DNA of 64,000 nucleotides from Clostridiales bacterium (GTDB lineage: Bacteria > Bacillota > Clostridia > Oscillospirales > QAMX01): NCBI GenBank assembly GCA_016303065.1, contig JAEDMJ010000004.1:1-64000 (forward strand). The letters run 5' to 3'. This document shows, one piece after another, positions 35,162 through 43,480 of this stretch. A model generated the notes under the pieces. That model had not been told where the DNA came from and did not search any database. It saw only the letters and a list, made by a program, of their open reading frames with translations. Numbering within the stretch: position 1 is the first letter of the stretch; each line of letters opens with the position of its first letter. The translations under genes were made by a program, and so were the position numbers.

Positions 35162-36211
35162 ATGGCGATTCTTTTTGAAGACGACAGCACCGAGCGGGTG
35201 CTGTCACCGGGAAAAGCGGTCGAAGACGTCAATATCGACAATGCCCTTCGTCCGCGCCAGCTGACGGACTATCTCGGACAGGAAAAAGTCAAGCGCCTTC
35301 TCGGCGTTTACATCGACGCGGCAAGGCTCAGAAACGAACCGCTGGATCACTGTCTGCTTTACGGCCCTCCGGGACTCGGAAAAACAACTCTTGCGGGAAT
35401 CATCGCGGCGGAGATGGGCGTTTCGATACGCGTGACCTCCGGTCCGGCGATCGAAAAAGGAAAGGACCTTGCAACTCTCCTCTCAAAGCTCGGTGAAAAC
35501 GACATTCTTTTCATTGACGAGATCCACCGCCTCAATCCGGCCGTGGAGGAGGTTCTCTATCCGGCGATGGAGGACTACGCCTTTGACATCATAATGGGAA
35601 AGGGCATGGGGGCGGAGTCGCTCAGAATCCAGCTTCCGAAATTCACGCTCATCGGCGCGACCACAAGGGCGGGTCTGCTCACAAGTCCGCTGCGCGACAG
35701 ATTCGGCGTTATGCTGAGGCTTGAAATGTACACGCCCGAGGAGCTTGCCAGGATCGTCAGCCGTTCGGCGGGGATCCTTCAGATACGGATCGAACCCGAC
35801 GGAGCGTTTGAGATCGCCCGCCGTTCCCGCGGGACGCCGCGTATTGCAAACCGGCTTTTGCGGCGAGTGCGCGATTTTGCCCAGGTCAGGGCTTCCGGCG
35901 TCATAACCCGGGAGGTTGCCGATGCGGCGCTTTCGGCGCTGGAAGTGGACTCCCTCGGGCTTGACAACATCGACAGGCTGATGCTCACGTCGATAATCAA
36001 AAATTACGGCGGCGGCCCCGTCGGACTTGAAACCATTGCCGCCACCATCGGAGAGGACGCTTCGACCATCGAGGACGTATATGAGCCGTATCTCATGCAG
36101 CTTGGCTTTCTTTCGAGAACTCCCCGGGGGCGCTGCGTTACGCCGGGAGCCTGCCGCCATCTCGGCCTTAAAGCCGATGACGGGGACGGAATCCAGACGA
36201 CCCTCAGCTAA
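35162..36211 (+). CDS. ruvB: Holliday junction branch migration ATPase RuvB
   Basis: A 349-residue AAA+ motor that drives branch migration on RuvA-bound junctions. GPPGLGKTT is Walker [10 protein letters not shown] Walker B, ATTRAGLL sensor 1 and [13 protein letters not shown] sensor 2; a winged helix ends the protein. GAAAGGAG precedes the start. It closes the operon before a strong terminator. Confidence 0.97.
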   Translation: MAILFEDDSTERVLSPGKAVEDVNIDNALRPRQLTDYLGQEKVKRLLGVYIDAARLRNEPLDHCLLYGPPGLGKTTLAGIIAAEMGVSIRVTSGPAIEKGKDLATLLSKLGENDILFIDEIHRLNPAVEEVLYPAMEDYAFDIIMGKGMGAESLRIQLPKFTLIGATTRAGLLTSPLRDRFGVMLRLEMYTPEELARIVSRSAGILQIRIEPDGAFEIARRSRGTPRIANRLLRRVRDFAQVRASGVITREVADAALSALEVDSLGLDNIDRLMLTSIIKNYGGGPVGLETIAATIGEDASTIEDVYEPYLMQLGFLSRTPRGRCVTPGACRHLGLKADDGDGIQTTLS

Positions 36212-36245
36212 AGCGCGTTCTGCGCCGGGAAAAACGGACTACACG

Positions 36246-36281
36246 AAAAAAACATCACTGCGGATCTGCAGTGATGTTTTT
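36246..36281. terminator. Bidirectional terminator between ruvB and folC
   Basis: A perfect 14-base-pair stem AAAAACATCACTGC/GCAGTGATGTTTTT with a six-base loop; T tracts are available on both strands, so it serves the two converging operons. Confidence 0.88.
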
Positions 36282-36335
36282 GTTTGCGGAAAAGATATCA
36301 AGTCAAAAAATCTTCGCAAAGGGCGGCATGGCGGG

Positions 36336-37619
36336 TCAATCGGAACCGCCCGGGTATTCGGCAAGGGCTCTGCGGATTGCGCCGATGGAGTAGAGGGAAC
36401 CGAAGCACAGCACCGCTCCGTTTTTTCCGGCAAGCTCCAGGGCGGTTTTCACGCCCTCGCCAATTCCGCCGCAGGCAGCTGCGTCCGCGCCCTTTGACCG
36501 GAGATACCGGGCAAGCCCGGCGGCTTCGAGTCTTCGGGGATTGGGCGGCGTGATGCACACGAATTTGCGGATATAGGGCATTACGGGGCGGTACATCTCC
36601 GCGTAATCCTTGTCTGCCAGAACGCCTGTCAGCGCAATGATCTCACGGCCGGACAGATAGTCCCCAATGTTTTTGACAAGCGCCTCGATACACTGGGGAT
36701 TGTGCCCGCCGTCGATGACGAACAGGGGGGAGCGTCGGACAATATCGAATCTTCCGGGCCAGCGGACGCTGCGGAACCCGTCCCGGATCGCTTCTTCGCC
36801 GATATTCCAGCCGTTCTCCCTGAGCGTGTCGGCGACGGAGAGGGCTACGGAGGCGTTTCTGAGCTGGTGCTCTCCGAGCAGTGGAAGCATCAGCTCCCGG
36901 CGTCCGCCGCAGTCGAATATCTGTCCATCAAGCGAGCGTTCGCGAAGCTTCAGAGAGGCAAAGTCCGCCTTTTTCAGAACCGTATTTTTTTCGGCGCAGA
37001 CGCGTTCGAACACCGCTTCGACGGAAGGGGAGCTGCGGTATATAACGGCATGGCCTTTGTCCTTGATGATCCCGGCCTTGTTCTCTGCGATCTCCTCGAG
37101 AGTGCCGCCCAGATACGCGGTGTGGTCGAGGCCGATGTTTGTTATGACGGCGGCCTCGGGAGTTTCGATAACGTTTGTCGCGTCGAGCGCTCCGCCCATT
37201 CCCGCCTCCAAAACGACGATGTCGCACTGCTTTCTTCGGAAAAATTCAAAAGCAATACAGCACACGAGTTCAAACTCGGTGGGGGCTTCTTCCGTTGAAT
37301 CGGCCAGGGGACGGACGTATTCGGTCACGGAGGCCAGCTCGCCGTCCGAAATCTCGGCGCCGTCCACCTGCATATATTCGTGGAACCGTTCGATGCAGGG
37401 CGATGTGAAGAGTCCGGTTCGGTATCCGGCGCTGCGGAGAACGGAGGCGGTCAGAGCGGCCGTGCTGCCTTTTCCGTTCGTTCCCGCAATATGTACAAAT
37501 TTGAGCTTTTTCTCGGGATTTCCCATCTTTGAAAGGAGCTCCTGGGTTCTTTCAAGGCCGGGGATACTTCCTTTGCAGCTGAAGCTGCGGATATATTCAA
37601 GCGCCTGGGCTGCATTCAT
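36336..37619 (-). CDS. folC: Folylpolyglutamate synthase / dihydrofolate synthase
   Basis: A 427-residue Mur-ligase-family enzyme that adds glutamate to folates and so keeps them in the cell. HIAGTNGKGSTAALTASVL is the P-loop, LFTSPCIERFHEYMQV the folate-site omega loop, GMGGALDATNV the Mg/ligand region and VIDGGHNPQCIEAL the C-terminal domain motif. It lies 16 bases after folT, under the same THF riboswitch, which matches uptake followed by trapping of folate. Confidence 0.95.
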   Translation of the reverse strand: MNAAQALEYIRSFSCKGSIPGLERTQELLSKMGNPEKKLKFVHIAGTNGKGSTAALTASVLRSAGYRTGLFTSPCIERFHEYMQVDGAEISDGELASVTEYVRPLADSTEEAPTEFELVCCIAFEFFRRKQCDIVVLEAGMGGALDATNVIETPEAAVITNIGLDHTAYLGGTLEEIAENKAGIIKDKGHAVIYRSSPSVEAVFERVCAEKNTVLKKADFASLKLRERSLDGQIFDCGGRRELMLPLLGEHQLRNASVALSVADTLRENGWNIGEEAIRDGFRSVRWPGRFDIVRRSPLFVIDGGHNPQCIEALVKNIGDYLSGREIIALTGVLADKDYAEMYRPVMPYIRKFVCITPPNPRRLEAAGLARYLRSKGADAAACGGIGEGVKTALELAGKNGAVLCFGSLYSIGAIRRALAEYPGGSD

Positions 37620-37635
37620 TTAATGCGGCCGCCTT

Positions 37636-38196
37636 TCATTTGATTAGTTTGAGCCGTTTTAACGCCAGCGTGACGGGAATGCTGACCGCAGCCATCACGC
37701 TTGACAGTGTTATGCCGATCACTATCCTGATCCAGAACACCCCGAAAATCAGGGCGTAGGTGTAATAATCGTAAAGCTTGGAGTCGACGTAAAATGCGAA
37801 GGTGTTCAGGACCGATACGAGAACTCCGGACACCGCGCAGATGACGAAAACCAGGACCGTTTTCCTGCCCCTGAAGATCTCTTCGGTCGTGAAACGCTTT
37901 TTCAAAGCGTGGATGCAAAGGCCGATGAACAGCCCCCGCGCAACGGCGGGAAGAATCCACAAAAGCGTTGTCGGCGTGAAACCGTAGTGGATCATTTGGT
38001 CGATGAATTCGCCGAGAAAACCGACGATCGCGGCGTCGACCGGGCCGAAGGCAATGGCGGACATTACGACCGGCAGCTCTTCCAGCGTCACCTTTACTCC
38101 GGCGATCATGAAGGAAAAATAGGTGAGTCCCACAAAAATCGCCGCCATAACGGCGTTGGTGGCAATCCGGCGCACTGTAAACGAATGTTTTTTCAC
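37636..38196 (-). CDS. folT: Folate-specific ECF transporter substrate-binding subunit FolT
   Basis: A 186-residue membrane protein with six hydrophobic helices and the S-component features VGLTYFSFMIAGVKVTLEELPVVMSAIAFGP split across helix 2 and its loop. S-components bind the vitamin and dock with a shared EcfAAT module encoded elsewhere. GTG 38196 follows AGGAGG nine bases upstream; the frame continues for 85 codons through the riboswitch and is not coding there. Folate specificity is supported by the THF riboswitch and by folC next door. Confidence 0.9.
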   Translation of the reverse strand: MKKHSFTVRRIATNAVMAAIFVGLTYFSFMIAGVKVTLEELPVVMSAIAFGPVDAAIVGFLGEFIDQMIHYGFTPTTLLWILPAVARGLFIGLCIHALKKRFTTEEIFRGRKTVLVFVICAVSGVLVSVLNTFAFYVDSKLYDYYTYALIFGVFWIRIVIGITLSSVMAAVSIPVTLALKRLKLIK

Positions 38197-38267
38197 GGAA
38201 AAATTCCTCCTTTGCAATAGAGGCAAAGCAGCGGACGGACCGCATCCTCCGAAAGCAGACATATAGA

Positions 38268-38302
38268 AAACTCCCCAACGGCAAAGCCGGGGGAGTTCGG
38301 TA
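38268..38302 (-). terminator. Attenuator hairpin between THF riboswitch and folT
   Basis: AACTCCCC(C)GGC pairs with GCC...GGGGAGTT around a short TTTG loop, followed by TTTTCT on the minus strand. It is well placed to be the expression platform of the riboswitch, stopping transcription when folate is plentiful. Confidence 0.7.
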
Positions 38303-38388
38303 TACGTATACAACCAAAAGAGGCAGCGAGACAGCTGACTTTTGCCAGACCGAGTATCGTTGCTACATAAAGGAGGTCTTCCATTATG

Positions 38389-38487
38389 CAACAGCGGGTG
38401 CGGAAACCCCATCGCGGAAATGGATCCTTCGTCCGTCACGCAACTCCCCATCCTGGCGGCACTTTACGCGGGGCTTCCTACTCTGTT
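38389..38487 (-). promoter_or_regulatory. Tetrahydrofolate (THF) riboswitch
   Basis: The minus-strand leader shows the conserved THF-riboswitch blocks in order: AGAGTAG, CGCGT-AAGTGC, GGATGGGGAGTTG, GACGAAGG, CCGCG-TGGG and a closing CGCACCCGCTG. These match the folT motif described in Firmicutes, with the paired ends and three-way junction spacing. It directly precedes folT and folC, so it should lower folate uptake and trapping when reduced folates are abundant. Confidence 0.9.
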
Positions 38488-38494
38488 CGGCAAT

Positions 38495-38523
38495 AATATA
38501 CACCATATATTTCGTTTTGTAAA
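38495..38523 (-). promoter_or_regulatory. Promoter of the folT-folC operon
   Basis: TTTACA at 38523-38518, 17-base spacer, TATATT at 38500-38495, just upstream of the riboswitch. Confidence 0.7.
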
Positions 38524-38607
38524 GCCCCAAAATGAAACTTGGTGAAATTCCATCGAAATATGCGCGCCGGAAAGTTGGAAATTTATATAGTTTTTTTGGA
38601 GGTTCTG

Positions 38608-38616
38608 TGATATAAT
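38608..38616 (+). promoter_or_regulatory. Extended -10 promoter element of the queG-like gene
   Basis: TGA-TATAAT forms an extended -10 (TGn) element at 38608-38616. The -35 region is poor, as often seen with extended -10 promoters. It is about 120 bases before the start. Confidence 0.5.
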
Positions 38617-38734
38617 ATACAGGTATATCATGGCGATTTATGCTTAAATGCTGCGTCCGGCGGGGAGAGCCGCAGACCGGACATGACTGTTATGTGCGGC
38701 CGGTCGTGCGGGAAATGCTGGAGGTTCCGAAAAA

Positions 38735-39769
38735 ATGAAAGAAGCCATTCGGCGCATCGGAGAACTGCTGAAAACCGAATACGGAGCGGAGAGCGGCGCT
38801 GTCGGCGGAAATGATTTTCGCTCCTGCGTGACAAATTCCGAACGTGCGAAGGGTTTTTATTCTGCTCTTGTGGCGGTTTTTCCGTATTATGCCGGACGCT
38901 CGGAGGGACGGGTGTCCCTTTACGCAAGGTACGCCGACTATCACGGAGTTCTGAAAAACGCCCTGGAGCGCGCGGCGGAACTTCTGCCCGAGGACACGGT
39001 CCGGAAGGCGTGCGCGGATATTTCTCCGCTGAACGAGGTTCGCGCGGCGGCTCTGGCGGGGCTTGGAGCAATCGGACGGAACGGGCTTCTCATAACGCGG
39101 GAGTACGGAAGCTTTGTTTTCATCGGCGAGATATTGCTGGGCGTTGAGCTTGACTTCGGTCCGGCGGCCGTCCGGCACTGCCGGGAATGCGGAAAATGCG
39201 TTTCGGCGTGCCCCACGGGCGCTCTTTCGGGGAGGGGAGAATGTCTTTCTTCGCTGACGCAGAAAAGGCGTCTGACTCCGGAAGAGGAGGATAAGGTGCG
39301 CCGGTGGGGTTCGCAGTGGGGATGCGATGTCTGCCAGCTTGTGTGTCCCATGAATTCAAATGTGAAAAAAACGGCGATTGCCGAATTTACGGGCGAAATA
39401 ATGCCCGCCGTCACGGAATTTCGGACGGCGGGACTTGACGATAAGGGTATATGCGAAAAATATGCGGGAAGACCGTTTTTGTGGCGGGGGGCGAAGGTCG
39501 TCCGCAGGAACGCGGAGCTTTTTTCAGCACCGGGTGAACCGGGGCCTGCGCTCGAAGCCGAGATTCCGGTAAAGCGGGATGAGAACGGCGAAGAACGGCA
39601 CTGCGGCGCAGAGCCAGGCAAGCTCGGAGCTGAGTCCGGCGGAGAGCAGCCCGAACATTCCAGTGCCTGTCACGACGGAGAGAATGCAGCCTCCCGAGAA
39701 GAACATTGCGCTGCGGCGGACGCCGGCGCAGGAGAGCGCGGTGCAGAGGATGAGCATCGCCGTATATGA
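38735..39769 (+). CDS. QueG-like double 4Fe-4S cluster protein with an unusual C-terminal extension
   Basis: A 344-residue protein. Residues 1-265 resemble epoxyqueuosine reductase-like proteins: ADISPLNEVRAAALAGLGAIGRNGLLI, then HCRECGKCVSACPTGAL and CDVCQLVCPMN, the two CxxCxxxCP clusters. The core ends at VRRNAELF, where relatives stop. The remaining about 80 residues are charged and low in complexity and are encoded antisense to the end of the next gene, so a lost stop codon is likely. GGAGG precedes ATG 38735. The substrate could be epoxyqueuosine or another; the family is certain, the function is not. Confidence 0.82.
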   Translation: MKEAIRRIGELLKTEYGAESGAVGGNDFRSCVTNSERAKGFYSALVAVFPYYAGRSEGRVSLYARYADYHGVLKNALERAAELLPEDTVRKACADISPLNEVRAAALAGLGAIGRNGLLITREYGSFVFIGEILLGVELDFGPAAVRHCRECGKCVSACPTGALSGRGECLSSLTQKRRLTPEEEDKVRRWGSQWGCDVCQLVCPMNSNVKKTAIAEFTGEIMPAVTEFRTAGLDDKGICEKYAGRPFLWRGAKVVRRNAELFSAPGEPGPALEAEIPVKRDENGEERHCGAEPGKLGAESGGEQPEHSSACHDGENAASREEHCAAADAGAGERGAEDEHRRI

Positions 39770-40549
39770 AAAAGCCGATGCGATGTCGGAGGAGAAAAAC
39801 GAAGATACGAAGAACCATATGACCGACGCCAGTAAAAACGAGATCACAGGCGCGGAAAGAAATTTCAGCAGATTTTTGTAAATGAGCGCGGAGTCGCGGA
39901 CACGGCGGAACGTGGTGGTATAGGCGGATTCGGGCTCATACACGACCTTTATCGGGAATTCGACGATGTCGATACCCTCGGCTCTGACGGCGAGCAGGGT
40001 GTTGTTTTCAAATTCAAACCGGTCCCCGGGCAGTCCGATGAGCTTCCGCATGACCGTCGGCGGATAGGCGCGAAGACCGCACTGGGTGTCGGAAAACCGA
40101 AGACCGGTCAGGAGAAACACGGTGAGCTTTGTGGCGGCGTTTCCGAAACGGTTCGGAAGCGGAACATTCGGCGTGTGTTTGAGGTCGCGGCAGCCGAGGA
40201 TCAGAGAGTCGGGGTAGCTTTCGGCGTATTCTGCGGCGCGGGCGGCGTCGTCGGCGGAAAGCTGACCGTCGCAGTCGATGCAGACAGAGGCGCATCCCGG
40301 CCAGTGCGAGAGAATAAAATTGAAAGCGGTTTTTATAGCGCGGCCCTTTCCGAGATTGCAGCTGTGAGTGCAGACGGTAACGGCCGGGTCACAGGCGAGT
40401 TTGTCAAAAAGTTCGGCGCATTCTGCTCCGTTTCCGTCGTCAACAACGACGATGTGTCTGAATCCGGACTTTTTCAGATCGGCGGCAACGGTGAATATTC
40501 TTTCGTCGGGTCTGTATGCCGGAATTACGGCGATGGCGCTTATATCCAT
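39524..40549 (-). CDS. GT2 polyprenyl-phosphate-type glycosyltransferase with C-terminal membrane domain
   Basis: A 341-residue protein. The first 215 residues form a GT2 domain (AVIPAYRPDERI, VVVDDGNG, CIDCDGQLS, DTQCGLRAY, FEFENNTLL), the pattern of DPM1/GtrB-like enzymes that load a sugar on a polyprenyl phosphate. The C-terminal 125 residues hold four hydrophobic helices that resemble a GtrA-type domain. ATG 40549 is preferred to GTG 40558. Its last 246 bases overlap the converging queG-like frame. A separate GtrA gene starts 45 bases away in the opposite direction. Confidence 0.86.
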   Translation of the reverse strand: MDISAIAVIPAYRPDERIFTVAADLKKSGFRHIVVVDDGNGAECAELFDKLACDPAVTVCTHSCNLGKGRAIKTAFNFILSHWPGCASVCIDCDGQLSADDAARAAEYAESYPDSLILGCRDLKHTPNVPLPNRFGNAATKLTVFLLTGLRFSDTQCGLRAYPPTVMRKLIGLPGDRFEFENNTLLAVRAEGIDIVEFPIKVVYEPESAYTTTFRRVRDSALIYKNLLKFLSAPVISFLLASVIWFFVSSFFSSDIASAFSYTAMLILCTALSCAGVRRSAMFFSGGCILSVVTGTGMFGLLSAGLSSELAWLCAAVPFFAVLIPLYRNLGFERRPRFTRC

Positions 40550-40594
40550 GTTTATCACCAGTCATTCAAAAAAAATCACAAGTGTGGAAGAACA

Positions 40595-41014
40595 ATGAAA
40601 ACAATCAAAAAGCTTTGGAGCAAATACAGGGGAAATCTGAGAGAAATAGCGCTTTATATTGCGTCGTCAGTGCTTTCGACGGCATTTGACTGGGCGGTGT
40701 ATCTTCTTATGCTGTACGTCTGCGGGCTGGGAGTTCAGGCGAGCTACTCCATTGGCAAGGTGAGCAGCGGAGTTTTGAACTTTGCAATCAACAATTTCGT
40801 CGTCTTTTGCCGCGGAGCGGGGCTCGGCCTCATCAAAAGAGGGGTCGGATACGCTCTGACGGTTGTGTTCTCGCTTATCGTAGGAAACCTGGTGATGCTC
40901 GGCTTCACAATGTATGCCGGTTTGGGAGAAGAGCTGGCAAAGCTCATAACGGATGTGCTCTGCTTCTTTGTCAACTACTTCCTTCAGAAGGTCTTTGTTT
41001 TCAATCGCCGGTAA
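40595..41014 (+). CDS. GtrA-family membrane protein
   Basis: A 139-residue protein with four transmembrane helices and the GtrA pattern: LYIASSVLSTAFDWAVYLLML, SGVLNFAINNFVVF and a final LCFFVNYFLQKVFVFNRR. GtrA proteins are thought to help flip or present polyprenyl-linked sugars. It is divergent from the GT2 gene, which itself carries a GtrA-like tail, so the two probably act together in glycan modification. Confidence 0.85.
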   Translation: MKTIKKLWSKYRGNLREIALYIASSVLSTAFDWAVYLLMLYVCGLGVQASYSIGKVSSGVLNFAINNFVVFCRGAGLGLIKRGVGYALTVVFSLIVGNLVMLGFTMYAGLGEELAKLITDVLCFFVNYFLQKVFVFNRR

Positions 41015-41537
41015 AGCGACGGTACTCGTCCGCTGTTTCGCTGAGCCGGAAAATAAATTTGCGGACCGTTCTGCACTTTCCCGCTTCGCTGATCGCCATG
41101 GCCGCCCGTTCGCGGAATTTGTCCTCCACGTTGTCGCCGGTCCGGATCAGCGGGCAGAGGTACTTTCCGCGGGGGTCGGGAATCATTGAAAAGCGAAACG
41201 GCTTTGAAAGCGTCCTGTCGGACTTCGCAACGTATGGAAGGAGCGGGAATATGCGGCAGGACAGCGGACGGAACGCCCGGATGCACCGCCCGGTGCAGGA
41301 GGCGAACATTGCCGGCTTGCCGCCGAGCGCGATCCGCTCCTTTTTCAGCGAGGGCGAAAAGAAGTTTTCCTCTCCGGGAAAGAGAAGCATCCCGAGCTCT
41401 TCTTCGGCGCCGCGTTTTCCTGCGGTGCAGCAGGCGCGGCGGCAAAGAAGCCCGCAGTCGGCGGAGATCGGCGTTGCCCGGCCGAGAATCCTGTAAGCGC
41501 GGAGAATGTGCGCCGCGGCGCAGCGGTTTGTTTTCAT
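41001..41537 (-). CDS. Cysteine-rich metal-binding-type protein, YkgJ-like
   Basis: A 178-residue protein whose cysteines fall in clusters: ISADCGLLCRRACC in the first 40 residues and SCTGRCIRAFRPLSCRIFPLLPY in the middle. This resembles YkgJ-type zinc/iron-cluster proteins and a clostridial relative of unknown function. ATG 41537 overlaps the trmB stop as ATGA. Its 3' end overlaps the converging gtrA gene by 14 bases. The role is not known; metal binding is inferred from the cysteine pattern. Confidence 0.72.
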   Translation of the reverse strand: MKTNRCAAAHILRAYRILGRATPISADCGLLCRRACCTAGKRGAEEELGMLLFPGEENFFSPSLKKERIALGGKPAMFASCTGRCIRAFRPLSCRIFPLLPYVAKSDRTLSKPFRFSMIPDPRGKYLCPLIRTGDNVEDKFRERAAMAISEAGKCRTVRKFIFRLSETADEYRRFTGD

Positions 41538-42217
41538 CGGACGGCTTCCTTTCCGCGGGGGAGCGCCTCGGCAAAAAAGATCGGCATTCCCATTGACGCG
41601 AATTTGTCTTCGTACTCCGTTGTGATATTCGGAATATCCGTGGAGTGGAGGTCCCGGCTTTCGGAGATAAGCCTGTATCCGCAGCATTCAAGCCTTTCAA
41701 GCGTGAAGTCGTAGAGGGGTTCGTTGTCGGTCTTGAAACGGAGAGTTCCGCCGGAGCTCAGAAGTTCGGCGTAAACATTGAGAAAACCGTCCCAGGTGAT
41801 ACGGCGTTTATAGTGTTTTTTGTTGGGCCACGGGTCGCAGAAATTGACGCAGACCGTGTTCACCTCTCCGGGGGCGAAAAGCTCGGAAAGTCCGCCGGCG
41901 TCGGCGGAGACGAAGCGCACGGGGAGCGTGCCGTCGCAGGCTTCCTTCATGGCGCTTTCCATGCCGACGACGAGGGCTTCCTTAACTTTGTCGAGCGCGA
42001 TTATAAACGAATTTTTGTTTTCCGAGGCGTACTCCCGGGCGGTTTTTACGGCAAATGCGCCTTTTCCGCACCCGAGCTCAAGCGTGAGTCCGGCGTCAGG
42101 GGAGAGGCCGAGCGCCTCTCTCCAGCGGCCGCGAAGCGAGGCCGGATCGGGTATAAGATATACTCCCGCGGTTTCCATGCGCGGAAGCAGATTTTTCTTT
42201 TTTCTCATTCTGCTCAT
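41534..42217 (-). CDS. trmB: tRNA (guanine-N7-)-methyltransferase
   Basis: A 227-residue SAM-dependent enzyme that makes m7G46 in tRNA. LTLELGCGKGAFAVK is the SAM-binding motif I, VNFCDPWPNKKHYKRR the catalytic/tRNA-binding signature, and TDNEPLYDFTLE follows at the C-terminus. ATG 42217 is used because an upstream stretch of 27 codons runs through the promoter. It is the first of two translationally coupled genes. Confidence 0.93.
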   Translation of the reverse strand: MSRMRKKKNLLPRMETAGVYLIPDPASLRGRWREALGLSPDAGLTLELGCGKGAFAVKTAREYASENKNSFIIALDKVKEALVVGMESAMKEACDGTLPVRFVSADAGGLSELFAPGEVNTVCVNFCDPWPNKKHYKRRITWDGFLNVYAELLSSGGTLRFKTDNEPLYDFTLERLECCGYRLISESRDLHSTDIPNITTEYEDKFASMGMPIFFAEALPRGKEAVR

Positions 42218-42257
42218 GGCGAGACTGTCTCCGTTTTCAGATTGTTTGACACTTGTG

Positions 42258-42286
42258 ATTATATCATATTTTTTTCGGACACGCAA
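42258..42286 (-). promoter_or_regulatory. Promoter of trmB
   Basis: TTGCGT at 42286-42281, 17-base spacer, perfect TATAAT at 42263-42258, 41 bases before the ATG. Confidence 0.7.
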
Positions 42287-42361
42287 CATCCGCGCCATCT
42301 TTTTTGCGGGCGGGGATATTGGGTACGGATTGCTTTGTTTACATATCGGAGGAGTGGAAAA

Positions 42362-43123
42362 ATGGATCTTCAGCAGCTTTACAGCCGTGTGAGGCGGTGT
42401 GTTGACGATTACGGCATGATCGACGACGGCGACAATATCGCCGTCGGGGTCTCCGGCGGAAAGGACAGCCTCTGCACTTTGGCGGGGCTTGCGGGTTTGG
42501 CGCGTTTTTATCCGAAAAAGTTTTCGGTGACGGCCATAACCCTCGACCTTGGGTACGGCACGGACTATTCGCGCATCGGGGAATACTGCAAAACTCTGGG
42601 CGTGGAATACAAAATCGTTGAAACCCAGATAAAGCAGATCGTCTTTGACATACGCAAAGAAGAGAACCCCTGCGCCCTCTGCGCGAATATGCGCCGCGGA
42701 GCTCTGAACAGCGCCGCAAAGGAAGCGGGCTGTTCAAAGGTCGCCCTGGGACACCACCTTGACGATGTGGTAGAGACGTTTCTGATGTCGCTGATATACG
42801 AGGGGAGATTTGCGTCCTTTGCCCCGGTGACATATCTTGACCGCACCGGTATCACGGTCCTGCGGCCGCTGCTTTACTGCCGGGAATACGAAACAAGGTC
42901 TTTGTCCGCGGCGGAAAAGCTCCCCGTTACGAAAAACGCCTGCCCGGCGGACGGTGCGACGAAGCGCCGGAAGGTGAAAGAAATCGCAGACGTGCTGAAG
43001 GCCGAAAGGGCGGATATTTACGAAAAGATTTTCGGCGCGGTTCAGCGGTATCCCCTCAGGGGATGGGAAACAATGCCCTTGACAAAAGGAAAAGAAGACG
43101 ATATAATAAAATCAGGGAAGTAA
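42362..43123 (+). CDS. TtcA-family tRNA 2-thiolation ATPase-like protein
   Basis: A 253-residue PP-loop ATPase. VGVSGGKDSLCTL (SGGKDS at 31-36) activates a tRNA base, CALCANMRRG holds the CxxC pair of the TtcA group, and LGHHLDDVVETFLMSLIYEGRFASFAP is the family signature. TtcA makes 2-thiocytidine 32 in tRNA and uses an iron-sulfur cluster bound by cysteines. Other Firmicutes TtcA-like proteins have uncertain targets. GGAGG precedes ATG 42362. It is divergent from trmB, another tRNA-modifying gene. Confidence 0.87.
   Translation: MDLQQLYSRVRRCVDDYGMIDDGDNIAVGVSGGKDSLCTLAGLAGLARFYPKKFSVTAITLDLGYGTDYSRIGEYCKTLGVEYKIVETQIKQIVFDIRKEENPCALCANMRRGALNSAAKEAGCSKVALGHHLDDVVETFLMSLIYEGRFASFAPVTYLDRTGITVLRPLLYCREYETRSLSAAEKLPVTKNACPADGATKRRKVKEIADVLKAERADIYEKIFGAVQRYPLRGWETMPLTKGKEDDIIKSGK
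43079..43107 (+). promoter_or_regulatory. Consensus promoter inside the 3' end of the ttcA-like gene
   Basis: Perfect TTGACA at 43079-43084, 17-base spacer, perfect TATAAT at 43102-43107, all within the last 15 codons of the upstream gene. It drives the small protein gene at 43156. Confidence 0.8.
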
Positions 43124-43155
43124 TATTTTTCCGAACCATAAGGAGGTTTGTAACT

Positions 43156-43353
43156 ATGGCAGTGACGAAGGACGACTGGAAAAATGTCGGCAAAGAGTTT
43201 GCGGGCGCTTTCAAAACACTGGGTAAGTCGGTTGTGAAGTCTGTCCAGACCGGTGTCGATAAGGCGGAGCAGTGGGTCGCGGAAGACGATGCAAAAAAGC
43301 AGGCCTCTGCGGCCAATGCCGAAAAACCCGCCGAAGCGGAACACAAAGCCTGA
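43156..43353 (+). CDS. Small charged protein of unknown function (65 residues)
   Basis: A 65-residue soluble protein with amphipathic helices (DDWKNVGKEFAGAFKTLGKSVVKSVQTGVDKAEQW, quoted here only as its key positions 5-40) and an Ala/Glu/Lys-rich tail. AAGGAGG lies nine bases before the ATG, and a consensus promoter is upstream, so high expression is expected. Similar small proteins occur in clostridia without known function. It may associate with membranes or nucleic acid through its basic helix; that is a guess. Confidence 0.8.
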   Translation: MAVTKDDWKNVGKEFAGAFKTLGKSVVKSVQTGVDKAEQWVAEDDAKKQASAANAEKPAEAEHKA

Positions 43354-43374
43354 CATTTTTATCTGAAAACCTGA

Positions 43375-43437
43375 CTGACAACCGGCCGGACAAAAGCGGG
43401 ACCCGAAAAGTCCGCTTTCGGTCGGTTGTTATGTTTT
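43375..43437 (+). terminator. Two-tier stem-loop after the 65-residue gene
   Basis: An outer stem ACAACCGGCCG/CGGTCGGTTGT (one G-U pair) encloses an inner stem AGCGGGAC/GTCCGCTT, followed by TATGTTTTG. Probably a terminator for the strongly transcribed small gene. Confidence 0.6.
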
Positions 43438-43480
43438 GCCGCGGGCAATACACAATTTTCCGATAAAAGAGGTGGCAAGG

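Noticed and set aside
37636..38451. Longer folT start giving a 271-residue protein
   Set aside because: The extra 85 codons lie in the THF riboswitch and attenuator; GTG 38196 has a perfect ribosome site.
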